Source: Hoeflea phototrophica DFL-43 (lineage in GTDB: Bacteria > Pseudomonadota > Alphaproteobacteria > Rhizobiales > Rhizobiaceae). Taken from it: a DNA stretch of 64,000 nt. Of the stretch, positions 1 through 7,740 are shown one piece after another; positions within the stretch are counted from its first letter, which is position 1, and each line of letters opens with the position of its first letter. The DNA lies in contig NZ_CM002917.1 in assembly GCF_000154705.2 (NCBI RefSeq), forward strand, positions 2,861,343 to 2,925,342, written 5' to 3'. The notes under the pieces were generated by a model, which saw nothing but the letters and a program-made list of their open reading frames with translations, had not been told where the DNA came from and made no database searches. The position numbers and the translations under genes are program-made.

Positions 1-499
1 CGGCGCGCACCACCCGGCAGAACCGGGTCCAGTCAATCACCACGATCGCGATGATGATCGAGGTCAACCCGGTGCCCAGAACCGCAATCAGCAAAATGGC
101 GAACAGCACCGGCGGAAACGCCATCCAGATCTCGACCAGCCGCGAGATCACGACATCGACCCAGCCGCGCATATAGCCGGCGAGCAGCCCAAGCAGGGAG
201 CCGACAAGCGCCGTCGCAAGACCTGCCACCAGCGCCACCGAAAACGCGATACGCGCGCCATGCATGATGCGCGAGAGCACATCGCGCCCCAGGCTGTCGG
301 TGCCGAGCAGGTAGGCCGGATCGGCCCCATCGACCCAGAAAGGCGGCAGCCGCCCGGCAAAAAGATCCTGCGCCAGCGGATCATGCGGGCTGATCAAAGG
401 CGCAAACAGCGCCAGCAGTGCCATCAGGCCAAGCCAAAGGCCTGACATCCACAAACGCGCGCCTGCGCGCCGTTTGACTGCTCCGCGGCCATCAAGCAT
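1..499 (-). CDS. Peptide-type ABC transporter permease (DppC-like), C-terminus cut by window edge
   Basis: Inner-membrane permease of a family-5 (dipeptide/oligopeptide/nickel) ABC importer, incomplete because the gene runs off the left edge. The visible 166 residues start with a short basic N-terminus, then a membrane segment and an ALFAPLISPHDPLAQ stretch. A GTDSLGRDVLSR motif typical of DppC/OppC proteins follows, then further membrane segments. The ATG at 499 overlaps the stop of the preceding permease by 8 bases, so the two are translationally coupled. It is the last visible gene of a leftward operon: CrtI-like flavoprotein, binding protein, permease, permease. The matching ATPase genes are probably just outside the window. 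The substrate cannot be told from the permease. Confidence 0.93.
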   Translation of the reverse strand, partial: MLDGRGAVKRRAGARLWMSGLWLGLMALLALFAPLISPHDPLAQDLFAGRLPPFWVDGADPAYLLGTDSLGRDVLSRIMHGARIAFSVALVAGLATALVGSLLGLLAGYMRGWVDVVISRLVEIWMAFPPVLFAILLIAVLGTGLTSIIIAIVVIDWTRFCRVVRA

Positions 500-1532
500 G
501 GCGCAGCCTCGGATTGAGCAGCGCATAGGTCATGTCGACGATCAGATTGATCACCGTGAACAGCAGCGCAAACATGATGACGATACCCTGAATCAGGGGC
601 AGATCCCGGTTGATCACGGCGTCAATCGCCATGTTGCCGAGCCCCTCGTAAGAAAACAGCCGCTCGATGATCACCGTGCCCCCGATCAGGAAGGTGAACT
701 GCACCCCGATCAGCGTCAGCGTTGGCAATACCGCATTGGGCAGCGCTTCCGAGACGATGACATGATTTTCACCGTAGCCCTTTGTCCGCGACAGCGTGAC
801 ATAATCGAGATGCATGGTTTCCTTGAGCGATTGCTTGAGCAACTGGCTGATGATGGCGGCCAGCGGAATCGCCAGCGCCAAGGCCGGCATGAACATATGC
901 TTGAGCAAATCCCACCAGAGATCGAAGCGCAGCCGGAACAGGCTTTCAAACACATAGAATTGGGTGACGAAGGGCAGGTCCAGCGACGGCGAGATCCGGC
1001 CCGAGATATGAAAAACTGGCATCAGCACGCCAAACAGAACGATCAGGATCAGCGCCCAGAGGAAATCCGGAATCGAAAGCCCCACACCATTGGCCACATC
1101 GATCGCCGTTTCGGTCCGCGTCGCCCGGTAGCGAACGCCAGCCAGCGCCATCGTACCGCCGATCACCACTGCAATCACAAGCGCGAAAATGGCCAGTTCC
1201 AGCGTCGCCGGCAGCCGCCCCAGCACCAGCGGCATCACCGGCTGGCGCAGCGAGATAGACGTGCCGAAGTCACCCTGGAAAACGCCACTCAGCCAGATCA
1301 CGAATTGCTCGAAGATCGATTTGTCCAGACCATAAAGCGCCGTAAGCCTGGCGATGTCATCGTCCGTGGCACCGGGCGGCAACATCATCGCAATCGGATT
1401 GCCCGGCACCACGCGAATGACGAAAAACACCACGATCGCAGCCCCGATCAGGGTCACGGACATGGTCGCCAAGCGCAGCAGGATTGCACGCAACAATTTC
1501 AAAACAAATGCTTCCTGAAATGCGGCCGCCAT
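492..1532 (-). CDS. Peptide-type ABC transporter permease (DppB-like)
   Basis: Inner-membrane permease of a family-5 ABC importer, 346 residues from the ATG at 1532, the usual DppB length. An N-terminal membrane segment (about residues 22-42) is followed by the family motif VVPGNPIAMMLPPGA. Five further membrane segments follow, with an EAA-like loop (TLSRTKGYGENHVIVSEALPNA) before the last ones. The true start may be the TTG at 1502, preceded by an AGGAAG ribosome-binding site, which removes ten residues that are not membrane-like. It lies 33 bases after the binding-protein gene and overlaps the next permease by 8 bases. It forms a heterodimeric channel with that DppC-like protein. Substrate unknown. 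Confidence 0.94.
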   Translation of the reverse strand: MAAAFQEAFVLKLLRAILLRLATMSVTLIGAAIVVFFVIRVVPGNPIAMMLPPGATDDDIARLTALYGLDKSIFEQFVIWLSGVFQGDFGTSISLRQPVMPLVLGRLPATLELAIFALVIAVVIGGTMALAGVRYRATRTETAIDVANGVGLSIPDFLWALILIVLFGVLMPVFHISGRISPSLDLPFVTQFYVFESLFRLRFDLWWDLLKHMFMPALALAIPLAAIISQLLKQSLKETMHLDYVTLSRTKGYGENHVIVSEALPNAVLPTLTLIGVQFTFLIGGTVIIERLFSYEGLGNMAIDAVINRDLPLIQGIVIMFALLFTVINLIVDMTYALLNPRLRHA

Positions 1533-1565
1533 CCTTTACGGACGGCGGCCAATGCTTTGCGAGGC

Positions 1566-3095
1566 TTAAGCCCGCTTCATCAGATGCGGCAGCAGCGCGC
1601 CGGAAGCATGCGGCGTCACCGAGACGCCCGGCGCATGCAGGATCGGCTGAACATACTGCAGAAGCGGAATCACCAGCGCATTTTCTGCGATGTACTTGTC
1701 CACGCCCTTCCAGCCCTCGATCCGCTTGGCCTCATCGGCTTCGCCCCAGAGCGGGCCGATCATGCCAATCAGGTCCTCACCGTCCCACACCGAGTGCGGC
1801 GACGGGCCGAACATGGCAAAGCCGGTCGATGTGGTCGGATCGCCCACCGAGTTGCCCCAGTTGTAAAAGGCGGCCGGCGCAAGCTGGTCCGCGGCGCGCA
1901 GTTCGAAATGCTTGGCAATTTCGTAGACTTCGATTTCCGCTTCGATGCCAACCTTGCGCCACAGGCCAACGATCGCCTGGATCATCTCGTAATCCTTCGG
2001 CTTGAAGCCGCGCGTTGTCTGGATCTTGAACTTCACAGGATTGTCCGGCGAGTAGCCTGAGGCAGCCAGCAGCTCCATAGCCTTGTCAGGGTCATAAGGA
2101 ACCTTGATCGAAACGTCATAGGACTCGTATTCGGGCGTCTGAAGCGTATCGATGGCCACACCGTAGCCCGACAGCAACCGGTCGATGATGAGCTGCTTGT
2201 CGATCGACATCGCTGCCGCCATACGCACATTCGGATCGAGCATGGCGTCAATGTCGTTGAGGAAGATCATGCCGATATCGGAGATCGGCGCTGCTGTTCC
2301 AGCGACATTGCCACCACCCTTGAGCCGGTCATACTCTTCATAGGGCATTTCCAGGGTGACGTGCGAGTTGCCAGATTCAACCTCGGCCACCCGCGAGGCA
2401 GCATCGGTGACGAACTTGATGGTCACCGTCTCAAAATCAGGTTTACCGCCCCAGTAGTTCGGGTTGGCCTTCAGACGCACGAACGCATTGCGCTCGAACT
2501 TGTCGACCATGTAAGGGCCGGTGCCGATCGGCGCCGCCTCAAATCCGTCCGCTCCGACCTTTTCGTAATAGGCCTTGGGCAGCACGTAACCTGTCAGGAA
2601 GTACATCCATTTGAAGATGGTCGGCTCGAAGCGAGCGACATCTGCAGTCACGGTGTTGCCTTCCGCCTTGATGTTGGCAAGCGTCGACCAGACGAACTGG
2701 ATCGGGTTGCCGGTCGCCTCATCCGCCGCGCGGGTCAGCGACCAGGCGACATCTTCAGCTGTAAATGGCGACCCGTCATGCCAGGTCACGCCTTCGCGTA
2801 CCGTCATCATGATCTTGGTCTTGTCATCATTCCAGCCCCATTCCGTCAGCAGGCCCGGCGCCGGGGAAAGATCCGGTTGCTGCAGGATGAACTGGTCGAA
2901 AACCGACTGATAGATACCCTGGATCGTCGGATTGACGGCGGACGGTCCAACGGTTGGGTCCCAGGACGGCAAATTCACGTTGTAGGCGATGACGAGTTCT
3001 TCAATCCCCTGCGCGAGCGACGGACCGGCAAAGGCAGTGAGCGCCAGAGCCGCTGCCGAGCCCTTGAGGACCGTGCGACGAGAAACCTGTTTCAT
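1566..3095 (-). CDS. Periplasmic peptide-type substrate-binding protein (SBP family 5)
   Basis: Solute-binding protein, 509 residues, feeding the two permeases downstream. The N-terminus MKQVSRRTVLKG carries a twin-arginine motif followed by a hydrophobic stretch ending in SLAQG, so Tat export is likely. The mature part has SBP_bac_5 hallmarks: DPTVGPSA, MTVREGVTWHDGSPFTAEDV and IGTGPYMVDKFE. The start at 3095 was chosen because the frame is open further upstream only through the flavoprotein gene. It lies 22 bases after that gene, in the same operon. The coupling to a flavin oxidase suggests import of the oxidase's substrate or a precursor, but the fold binds peptides, opines, sugars and metals alike. 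Confidence 0.94.
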   Translation of the reverse strand: MKQVSRRTVLKGSAAALALTAFAGPSLAQGIEELVIAYNVNLPSWDPTVGPSAVNPTIQGIYQSVFDQFILQQPDLSPAPGLLTEWGWNDDKTKIMMTVREGVTWHDGSPFTAEDVAWSLTRAADEATGNPIQFVWSTLANIKAEGNTVTADVARFEPTIFKWMYFLTGYVLPKAYYEKVGADGFEAAPIGTGPYMVDKFERNAFVRLKANPNYWGGKPDFETVTIKFVTDAASRVAEVESGNSHVTLEMPYEEYDRLKGGGNVAGTAAPISDIGMIFLNDIDAMLDPNVRMAAAMSIDKQLIIDRLLSGYGVAIDTLQTPEYESYDVSIKVPYDPDKAMELLAASGYSPDNPVKFKIQTTRGFKPKDYEMIQAIVGLWRKVGIEAEIEVYEIAKHFELRAADQLAPAAFYNWGNSVGDPTTSTGFAMFGPSPHSVWDGEDLIGMIGPLWGEADEAKRIEGWKGVDKYIAENALVIPLLQYVQPILHAPGVSVTPHASGALLPHLMKRA

Positions 3096-3117
3096 GCTGT
3101 TCTCCCTGTTTTTATCT

Positions 3118-4692
3118 TCACTTCCCGCCCAATTTTTGAGCGAGCATATATCCGGAGCCCGCGCCGGTGCCCGCGCCGGGCCAGACACTGGCTCCGGTGA
3201 GATGCAGTCGGTCGACGGGGGTTTTTCCCGTGGCGTGGCCCAAGGCCGGACGGAACAGGAAATTCTGTGACAGATGATGGCTGCCTGCGATCTGATCGCC
3301 GCCCACGAGATTGGGATTGTCCGCCTGCAAATCGAGCGGCGAGACAATCGCGCGTGAGCGGATCTTGGATTTGAAACCGGGAGCATGCCGTTCGATGATG
3401 CCAAGCGCCCGCTCGGCATAAAGGTCCTTGACGACAGCCCAGTCGGTTTCTGCGATTTCGCCCGCGGCATCACCGGTAATCTCGCCAGGAACCATGCGCA
3501 CCTGCACCCACAGCACATGCTTGCCCTCGGGGGCCCGGCTCGGATCAATGACAGTGGGCTGCCCCACCACAAGCACCGGCTCATCCGGCAGAAGCCCTGC
3601 CTTGGCCTGCTGATAGGTCCGCGCCATCTGATCAAGGGATGGCGCGATATGGACGTAGGCGAATTGCTTGAGCTCCTCACCGGCCGTCCAGTCGGGCAGA
3701 CCATCAAGCGCCAGATGGATCATCATGGTACCCGGCGCATGCGAGAACTTGCGCATCTTGCCGTCAAAATCACCGTCACCAGATGCGCCTTCAAGCAGAT
3801 CCATCAAACCACTGGGCGCGACATTGGCGATCACCGCGCGGCTCGCCTTGATCTCGGAGCCGTCCTGCAAGGCAATTCCGCTCGCCTTGCCGTCCTTGCG
3901 CAGCACCTTGGCAACACGCTGACCGCAATGGATTTCGCCGCCGGAAGCTTCGATCCTGGAGATCAGGGCGCGTGTAACCGTGCCCGCACCACCCTTGCCG
4001 ATCACCATGCCGAATTGCTGGTTGGCCATCGATTCAAGATACGGGAACACCGCGCCACCTGCCATGTCAGGCGCAAAATCAAGATGCATGCCCCAGGCAG
4101 CCAGCGTGGCGCGAACATGATCGGATTCAAAGGTTTGGGTCAGGAAAGTACGTGGCGAGGAGATCAGCATGCGCATCAGCTCCACTGTCCAGGCAAACCC
4201 CTTACGGTAAAGCGCCTTGGCGAGCAGCCGCCCTTGTATATGCATTTGCATGGGACTTCCGAGAAGCGCGAAGACATACTCCGCGGTTCCGGGGAACTCC
4301 TCGCACAGCCGGTCCCAAGCCTTCGCATCGGCTTCGGAAAACGCTGCAATCCGCGCACGGGTCTCGCCCGGGCCGGTGCTCACCCCAAACCATTTCCCAT
4401 CATCAAAGACGCTGGCAAAGCAATGTGAGACAGGTGCGAACTCAAGCCCGCGCGCTGTCAGATCTTCACCATACGCCTTAAAAAACGCAGATCCTGCAAG
4501 GAGACTGAGATTCATCGCGGCCCAGTCGTGAAGGAAGCCAGGCTCGGTCAGTTCGAGTGTCTTGACGGCCCCGCCCGGAATGTCCGCCTGCTCAAAAACA
4601 CCCACACGCCATCCCTTAGCACCAAGGTGTACGGCACACGCCAGACTGTTGATGCCTGTCCCGACAATGATTGCGTCGTAGTCCGATCGCAC
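3118..4692 (-). CDS. CrtI-like FAD-dependent oxidoreductase (phytoene-desaturase family), copy 1
   Basis: Flavoprotein of 524 residues with an N-terminal dinucleotide-binding fold (DAIIVGTGINSLACAVHLGAKG, residues about 5-26, ending in the acidic FEQA strand) and the C-terminal CrtI-type FAD motif HLTGASVWPGAGTGAGSGYM. Family members dehydrogenate or isomerise C-C bonds in carotenoids and other hydrophobic or ring compounds. No carotenoid gene is nearby, so phytoene is not the likely substrate. First gene of the leftward transporter operon. A homologue of the same length (5657-7234) lies in the divergent operon, and the two share many motifs, for example the VVGQPTVIDPSRAPEGKHVLW type segment. 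They may act as a pair or on successive steps. Specific reaction unknown. Confidence 0.9.
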   Translation of the reverse strand: MRSDYDAIIVGTGINSLACAVHLGAKGWRVGVFEQADIPGGAVKTLELTEPGFLHDWAAMNLSLLAGSAFFKAYGEDLTARGLEFAPVSHCFASVFDDGKWFGVSTGPGETRARIAAFSEADAKAWDRLCEEFPGTAEYVFALLGSPMQMHIQGRLLAKALYRKGFAWTVELMRMLISSPRTFLTQTFESDHVRATLAAWGMHLDFAPDMAGGAVFPYLESMANQQFGMVIGKGGAGTVTRALISRIEASGGEIHCGQRVAKVLRKDGKASGIALQDGSEIKASRAVIANVAPSGLMDLLEGASGDGDFDGKMRKFSHAPGTMMIHLALDGLPDWTAGEELKQFAYVHIAPSLDQMARTYQQAKAGLLPDEPVLVVGQPTVIDPSRAPEGKHVLWVQVRMVPGEITGDAAGEIAETDWAVVKDLYAERALGIIERHAPGFKSKIRSRAIVSPLDLQADNPNLVGGDQIAGSHHLSQNFLFRPALGHATGKTPVDRLHLTGASVWPGAGTGAGSGYMLAQKLGGK

Positions 4693-4717
4693 AGCGAAAA
4701 CCCTCTGTTCAAGATTT

Positions 4718-4738
4718 ATAATTGCAAATGCATATTAT
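4718..4738. promoter_or_regulatory. Imperfect palindrome in divergent promoter region, candidate MarR operator
   Basis: AT-rich stretch ATAATTGCAAATGCATATTA(T) between the divergent CrtI-like gene and the cyclase gene. TGCA-AA-TGCA forms the core, flanked by ATAAT and ATTAT. It stands out against the GC-rich surroundings. The MarR gene of the rightward operon (7231) is the obvious candidate regulator. A second small hairpin (GGGCG-CAA-CGCCC) lies at 4773-4785. Inference only. Confidence 0.4.
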
Positions 4739-4830
4739 TCTGTCTAGCTTATTATTTATTGGATCATGCGACGGGCGCAACGCCCTCTCGCGATTGCTGT
4801 TGCCTAGGCCACGTCAGGGGAGTGAAAGTA

Positions 4831-5622
4831 ATGAACGCAACCGATGCACTTGGAAATCTCGCCACTATGCTGCTCGAAGGAAAGGTCGAAGTTGTTGATC
4901 TTTCAAGCCCGCTGGGTCCAGACACCCCGCTGCTCCAGCTGCCCGAGGATTTTGCAAAGAACACACCAAAGATCGAGATCCACAAGATCTCCGAATATGA
5001 CAGTGATGGTCCGTTCTTTGCCTGGAACTGGCTTAAGCTCGGCGAACACTCCGGCACCCATTTCGACGCCCCGCATCACTGGATCACCGGCAAGGACTAT
5101 GTTGACGGCTACACGGATTCGATCCCGCCACAGAATTATGTGGCACCGGTCAATGTGATCGACTGCTCCGCCGAAGTCGCAGCAAACCCCGACTTTCTGC
5201 TCGATGCCGCAGGTGTCAAGGCATGGGAAGCAAAGCACGGCGACATCAAGCCCGGCGAATGGGTGGTGATGCGCACCGATTGGGATTCCCGTGTTGGCGA
5301 TCAAGACGCCTACCTCAACGCCGATGAAACCGGTCCGCATTCGCCTGGACCGAGCGTTGATTGCATTCAGTACATCCTGTCCAAAGGTGCGATCGGCTGG
5401 GGCACCCAGTGCATCGGCACCGACGCAGGCCAGGCCGGCGGCATGGAGCCACCCTACCCGGCTCATAATCTGCTGCATGCAGCCAACAAATATGGCCTCG
5501 CCTCGCTCGCCAATCTAAGCAAGCTGCCGCCAAAGGGCGCAATTCTGATTGCGGCCCCGCTCAAGATCGTCAAGGGCACCGGAAGTCCGATCCGGGCCAT
5601 GGCTCTGGTCCCCCGCTCATAA
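4831..5622 (+). CDS. Cyclase-family metal-dependent hydrolase (kynurenine formamidase-like)
   Basis: Protein of 263 residues in the cyclase family (PF04199), whose members include bacterial kynurenine formamidase and isatin hydrolase. The metal-binding signature HSGTHFDAPHHW is near residue 72, and DLSSPLGPDTPLLQLP matches the family N-terminus. The ATG at 4831 was chosen because homology begins there, although the frame stays open upstream; the ribosome-binding site is AGGGGAG. First gene of the rightward operon with the second CrtI-like oxidase, a MarR regulator and IorAB-like subunits. Hydrolysis of an amide or lactam bond in an aromatic or ring compound before oxidation would fit. The substrate is not identifiable by eye. 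Confidence 0.88.
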   Translation: MNATDALGNLATMLLEGKVEVVDLSSPLGPDTPLLQLPEDFAKNTPKIEIHKISEYDSDGPFFAWNWLKLGEHSGTHFDAPHHWITGKDYVDGYTDSIPPQNYVAPVNVIDCSAEVAANPDFLLDAAGVKAWEAKHGDIKPGEWVVMRTDWDSRVGDQDAYLNADETGPHSPGPSVDCIQYILSKGAIGWGTQCIGTDAGQAGGMEPPYPAHNLLHAANKYGLASLANLSKLPPKGAILIAAPLKIVKGTGSPIRAMALVPRS

Positions 5623-5656
5623 GGCGGCGCGGACCCGGTCCGGAGGAATGGAGTAC

Positions 5657-7234
5657 ATGGCAGACCATGATCACATCATTGTCGGCAGCGGCATCAACGC
5701 ACTTGTCGCGGCCGCAATGCTGTCAGCCAAGGGAAAACGGGTTCTGGTGCTCGAACGCGGCGACCGCTTCGGCGGCTGCATGCGCACCGAGGAGATAACC
5801 CTGCCCGGTTTTCATCATGATGTGATGGCTGCAACCTTTGTTCTCTTCCTTACGTCTCCTGCCCATGCCGCGCTCGGAGCTGATCTGGCGCGGCATGGTC
5901 TCGAATTCTGTCACACGCCGCATCCCACCGCGGTGCTCAGACCGGACGGCTCGTCTCTGGTCCTGACCACAGACCGAGCCGCGAACATCAAAGCCTTCAA
6001 TGCCGTTTCAAGTGGCGATGGCGACCGCCATGCTGCCGATGTCGGCGCGATCGAGGCTGACGCTCCGTTCCTGTTTGCACTTCTTGGCGGCGAGCTTTGG
6101 AGCTGGCCGACCGCAAAGCTGCTTGCGGCCCAGGCCTGGAAACGTGGCATTCGCGGTCTTGCTGCCTGGATTGGAGAGGCTTTGCGCCCAATGCGGGCCT
6201 GGCTGGAAACGGGTTACAGCTCAGAGCTCACCCAGGCGCTCTATGCCCCTTGGGTGCTGCACACCGGACTGACCACCGAATCCGCTTATGGCGGCCAGAT
6301 GGGCAAGGTGATTGCCTTTGCCCTGGAAGCCGCTGGCGCACCAGTGGTCAAGGGCGGTGCGGGCCAGGCGGTCGCGGCCTTCAAATCGCTGATCGAAGCA
6401 AATGGCGGAGAGTTGCGCGCCAACTGCGATGTCGATCAGATTGTCGTCGAAAACGGGCGCGCCACCGGTGTTCGGCTGGCGGACGGAACCACAATCCAAG
6501 CTGGAAACGTTATCTGCTCCGTCGCACCCGGCCAGCTCTATGGCCGCCTGCTGCGAGATCAGACAAAACAGCTTCCGGACGCGACCGGCCAGAACCTGAG
6601 CGCATTCCGCCATGGCCGTGGCAATTTCCAGCTGCATTACGCCATCGATGGCCCGATCCGCTGGAAGTCCAAGGGCCTTGAGGAAGTGGCCCTGATTCAT
6701 CTGGCCGAGAGCATCGATTCCGTTTCCAAATCCTCCAACGAGGCCGAGCGCGGGATGCTTCCCGAAACGCCCACTATCTGCGTGGGACAGCCACACCGGC
6801 TGGACCCATCCCGTTGTCCGGAAGGCAAGTCGATCCTGTGGCTGCAAATTCCAGACGCACCGCGAATGATCAAGGGCGATGCAGCCGGCAAGGTCGCCAC
6901 CAGCGGCGCCTGGGACGAGGCCACCCGCGAGGCCTTTGCAGACCGGATCGAAGCGATCCTGGCAAAGCACATCACCGGCTTCAAGAAGAGCGTTCTGGCA
7001 CGCAAGGCCTACTCACCAACAGATCTTGAAAGCATGAACATCAATCTGGTCGGCGGCGATCCCTATGGCGGCGCTTGTGCGCTGGACCAGTTCTTCATCT
7101 GGCGCCCCTTCGCCGGCAGCGTCAACAATTCGACCGCGATCACGGATCTGCACCACATCGGCGCCTCGACCCACCCCGGGCCTGGGCTTGGAGGCGGCTC
7201 CGGGTTCCTGCTTGCCAAGAGGTTGGGCGCATGA
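5657..7234 (+). CDS. CrtI-like FAD-dependent oxidoreductase, copy 2
   Basis: Flavoprotein of 525 residues, a homologue of the 524-residue protein at 3118-4692. The N-terminal FAD fold reads HIIVGSGINALVAAAMLSAKG, followed by VLERGDRFGG. The C-terminal motif is HHIGASTHPGPGLGGGSGFL. The start at 5657 is preferred over the ATG at 5648, because GGAGG at 5642-5646 is ten bases from 5657 and only one base from 5648. It follows the cyclase gene by 34 bases and overlaps the MarR start by four bases (ATGA). Likely oxidises or isomerises a ring or long-chain compound in the same pathway as copy 1. Function beyond the fold is unknown. Confidence 0.9.
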   Translation: MADHDHIIVGSGINALVAAAMLSAKGKRVLVLERGDRFGGCMRTEEITLPGFHHDVMAATFVLFLTSPAHAALGADLARHGLEFCHTPHPTAVLRPDGSSLVLTTDRAANIKAFNAVSSGDGDRHAADVGAIEADAPFLFALLGGELWSWPTAKLLAAQAWKRGIRGLAAWIGEALRPMRAWLETGYSSELTQALYAPWVLHTGLTTESAYGGQMGKVIAFALEAAGAPVVKGGAGQAVAAFKSLIEANGGELRANCDVDQIVVENGRATGVRLADGTTIQAGNVICSVAPGQLYGRLLRDQTKQLPDATGQNLSAFRHGRGNFQLHYAIDGPIRWKSKGLEEVALIHLAESIDSVSKSSNEAERGMLPETPTICVGQPHRLDPSRCPEGKSILWLQIPDAPRMIKGDAAGKVATSGAWDEATREAFADRIEAILAKHITGFKKSVLARKAYSPTDLESMNINLVGGDPYGGACALDQFFIWRPFAGSVNNSTAITDLHHIGASTHPGPGLGGGSGFLLAKRLGA

Positions 7235-7722
7235 ACGAGATCAAACCAGACGCCAATGTGAAATCCGAACCGCTGCCAAGGCTTGGCGAGATCGGCCTGT
7301 CAAACTTCGCGCCCTATCTGATGAACCGCATCATGGGCCGCTACAATGCCGACCTCCGGCAGGAAATGAACGGCCTAGGCCTGACCACGCCGAAAATGCG
7401 TGCGCTTGCCGTGCTCTCAGTGATCGACGCACTGCCGATAACCGAACTGGCCGTCTACGCCGTTGTCGAACAGTCGACGCTCAGCCGCGCGCTTGATCAG
7501 CTGACGGCCGATGGTCTGGTCAGACGCGATCCCGATCCCAAAGACAGCCGGGTGACCCGGATTGCAATCACCGACACTGGCCGGGCCGCCTATGAGCAGC
7601 TGTGGCCAACCATGTCCCGGATCTATTCGCAGATGTTTCACGGCATCTCGCCTGATGAACGGCAGCTCTTCGTGGCAACGCTGCAGAAGATACTCGGCAA
7701 CATACGCAAGCACGATTTTTGA
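7231..7722 (+). CDS. MarR-family transcriptional regulator
   Basis: DNA-binding regulator of 163 residues. The winged-helix core is visible as ALAVLSVIDALPITELAVYA, then QSTLSRALDQLTADGLVRR and DPKDSRVTRIAITDTGR, the usual helix-turn-helix plus wing of MarR proteins. A C-terminal helix for dimerisation follows. The ATG overlaps the stop of the flavoprotein gene (ATGA), so it is co-translated within the operon. MarR members next to catabolic genes usually sense an aromatic acid or CoA-thioester and repress the operon. The palindrome at 4718-4738 is the candidate target here (inference). Confidence 0.92.
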   Translation: MNEIKPDANVKSEPLPRLGEIGLSNFAPYLMNRIMGRYNADLRQEMNGLGLTTPKMRALAVLSVIDALPITELAVYAVVEQSTLSRALDQLTADGLVRRDPDPKDSRVTRIAITDTGRAAYEQLWPTMSRIYSQMFHGISPDERQLFVATLQKILGNIRKHDF

Positions 7723-7740
7723 TCACGGGAACCCGAAGCC

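Noticed and set aside
474..2060. Long plus-strand open frame (528 codons) opposite the permease and binding-protein genes
   Set aside because: It is antisense to two clear transporter genes and its translation is rich in Arg, Gln and His with no domain, as expected of a shadow frame in GC-rich DNA.
3096..3707. Upstream extension of the binding-protein frame to 713 codons
   Set aside because: The extension lies inside the CrtI-like gene in another frame. The Tat signal peptide starting at 3095 fixes the real start.
4528..4830. Upstream extension of the cyclase-family frame
   Set aside because: It overlaps the divergent flavoprotein gene and the promoter region. Family similarity and a ribosome-binding site begin at 4831.
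3118..7234. Reading the two CrtI-like genes as carotenoid biosynthesis
   Set aside because: No phytoene synthase, cyclase of the CrtY type or prenyl synthase is nearby. The neighbours are transport and 2-oxoacid oxidation genes.
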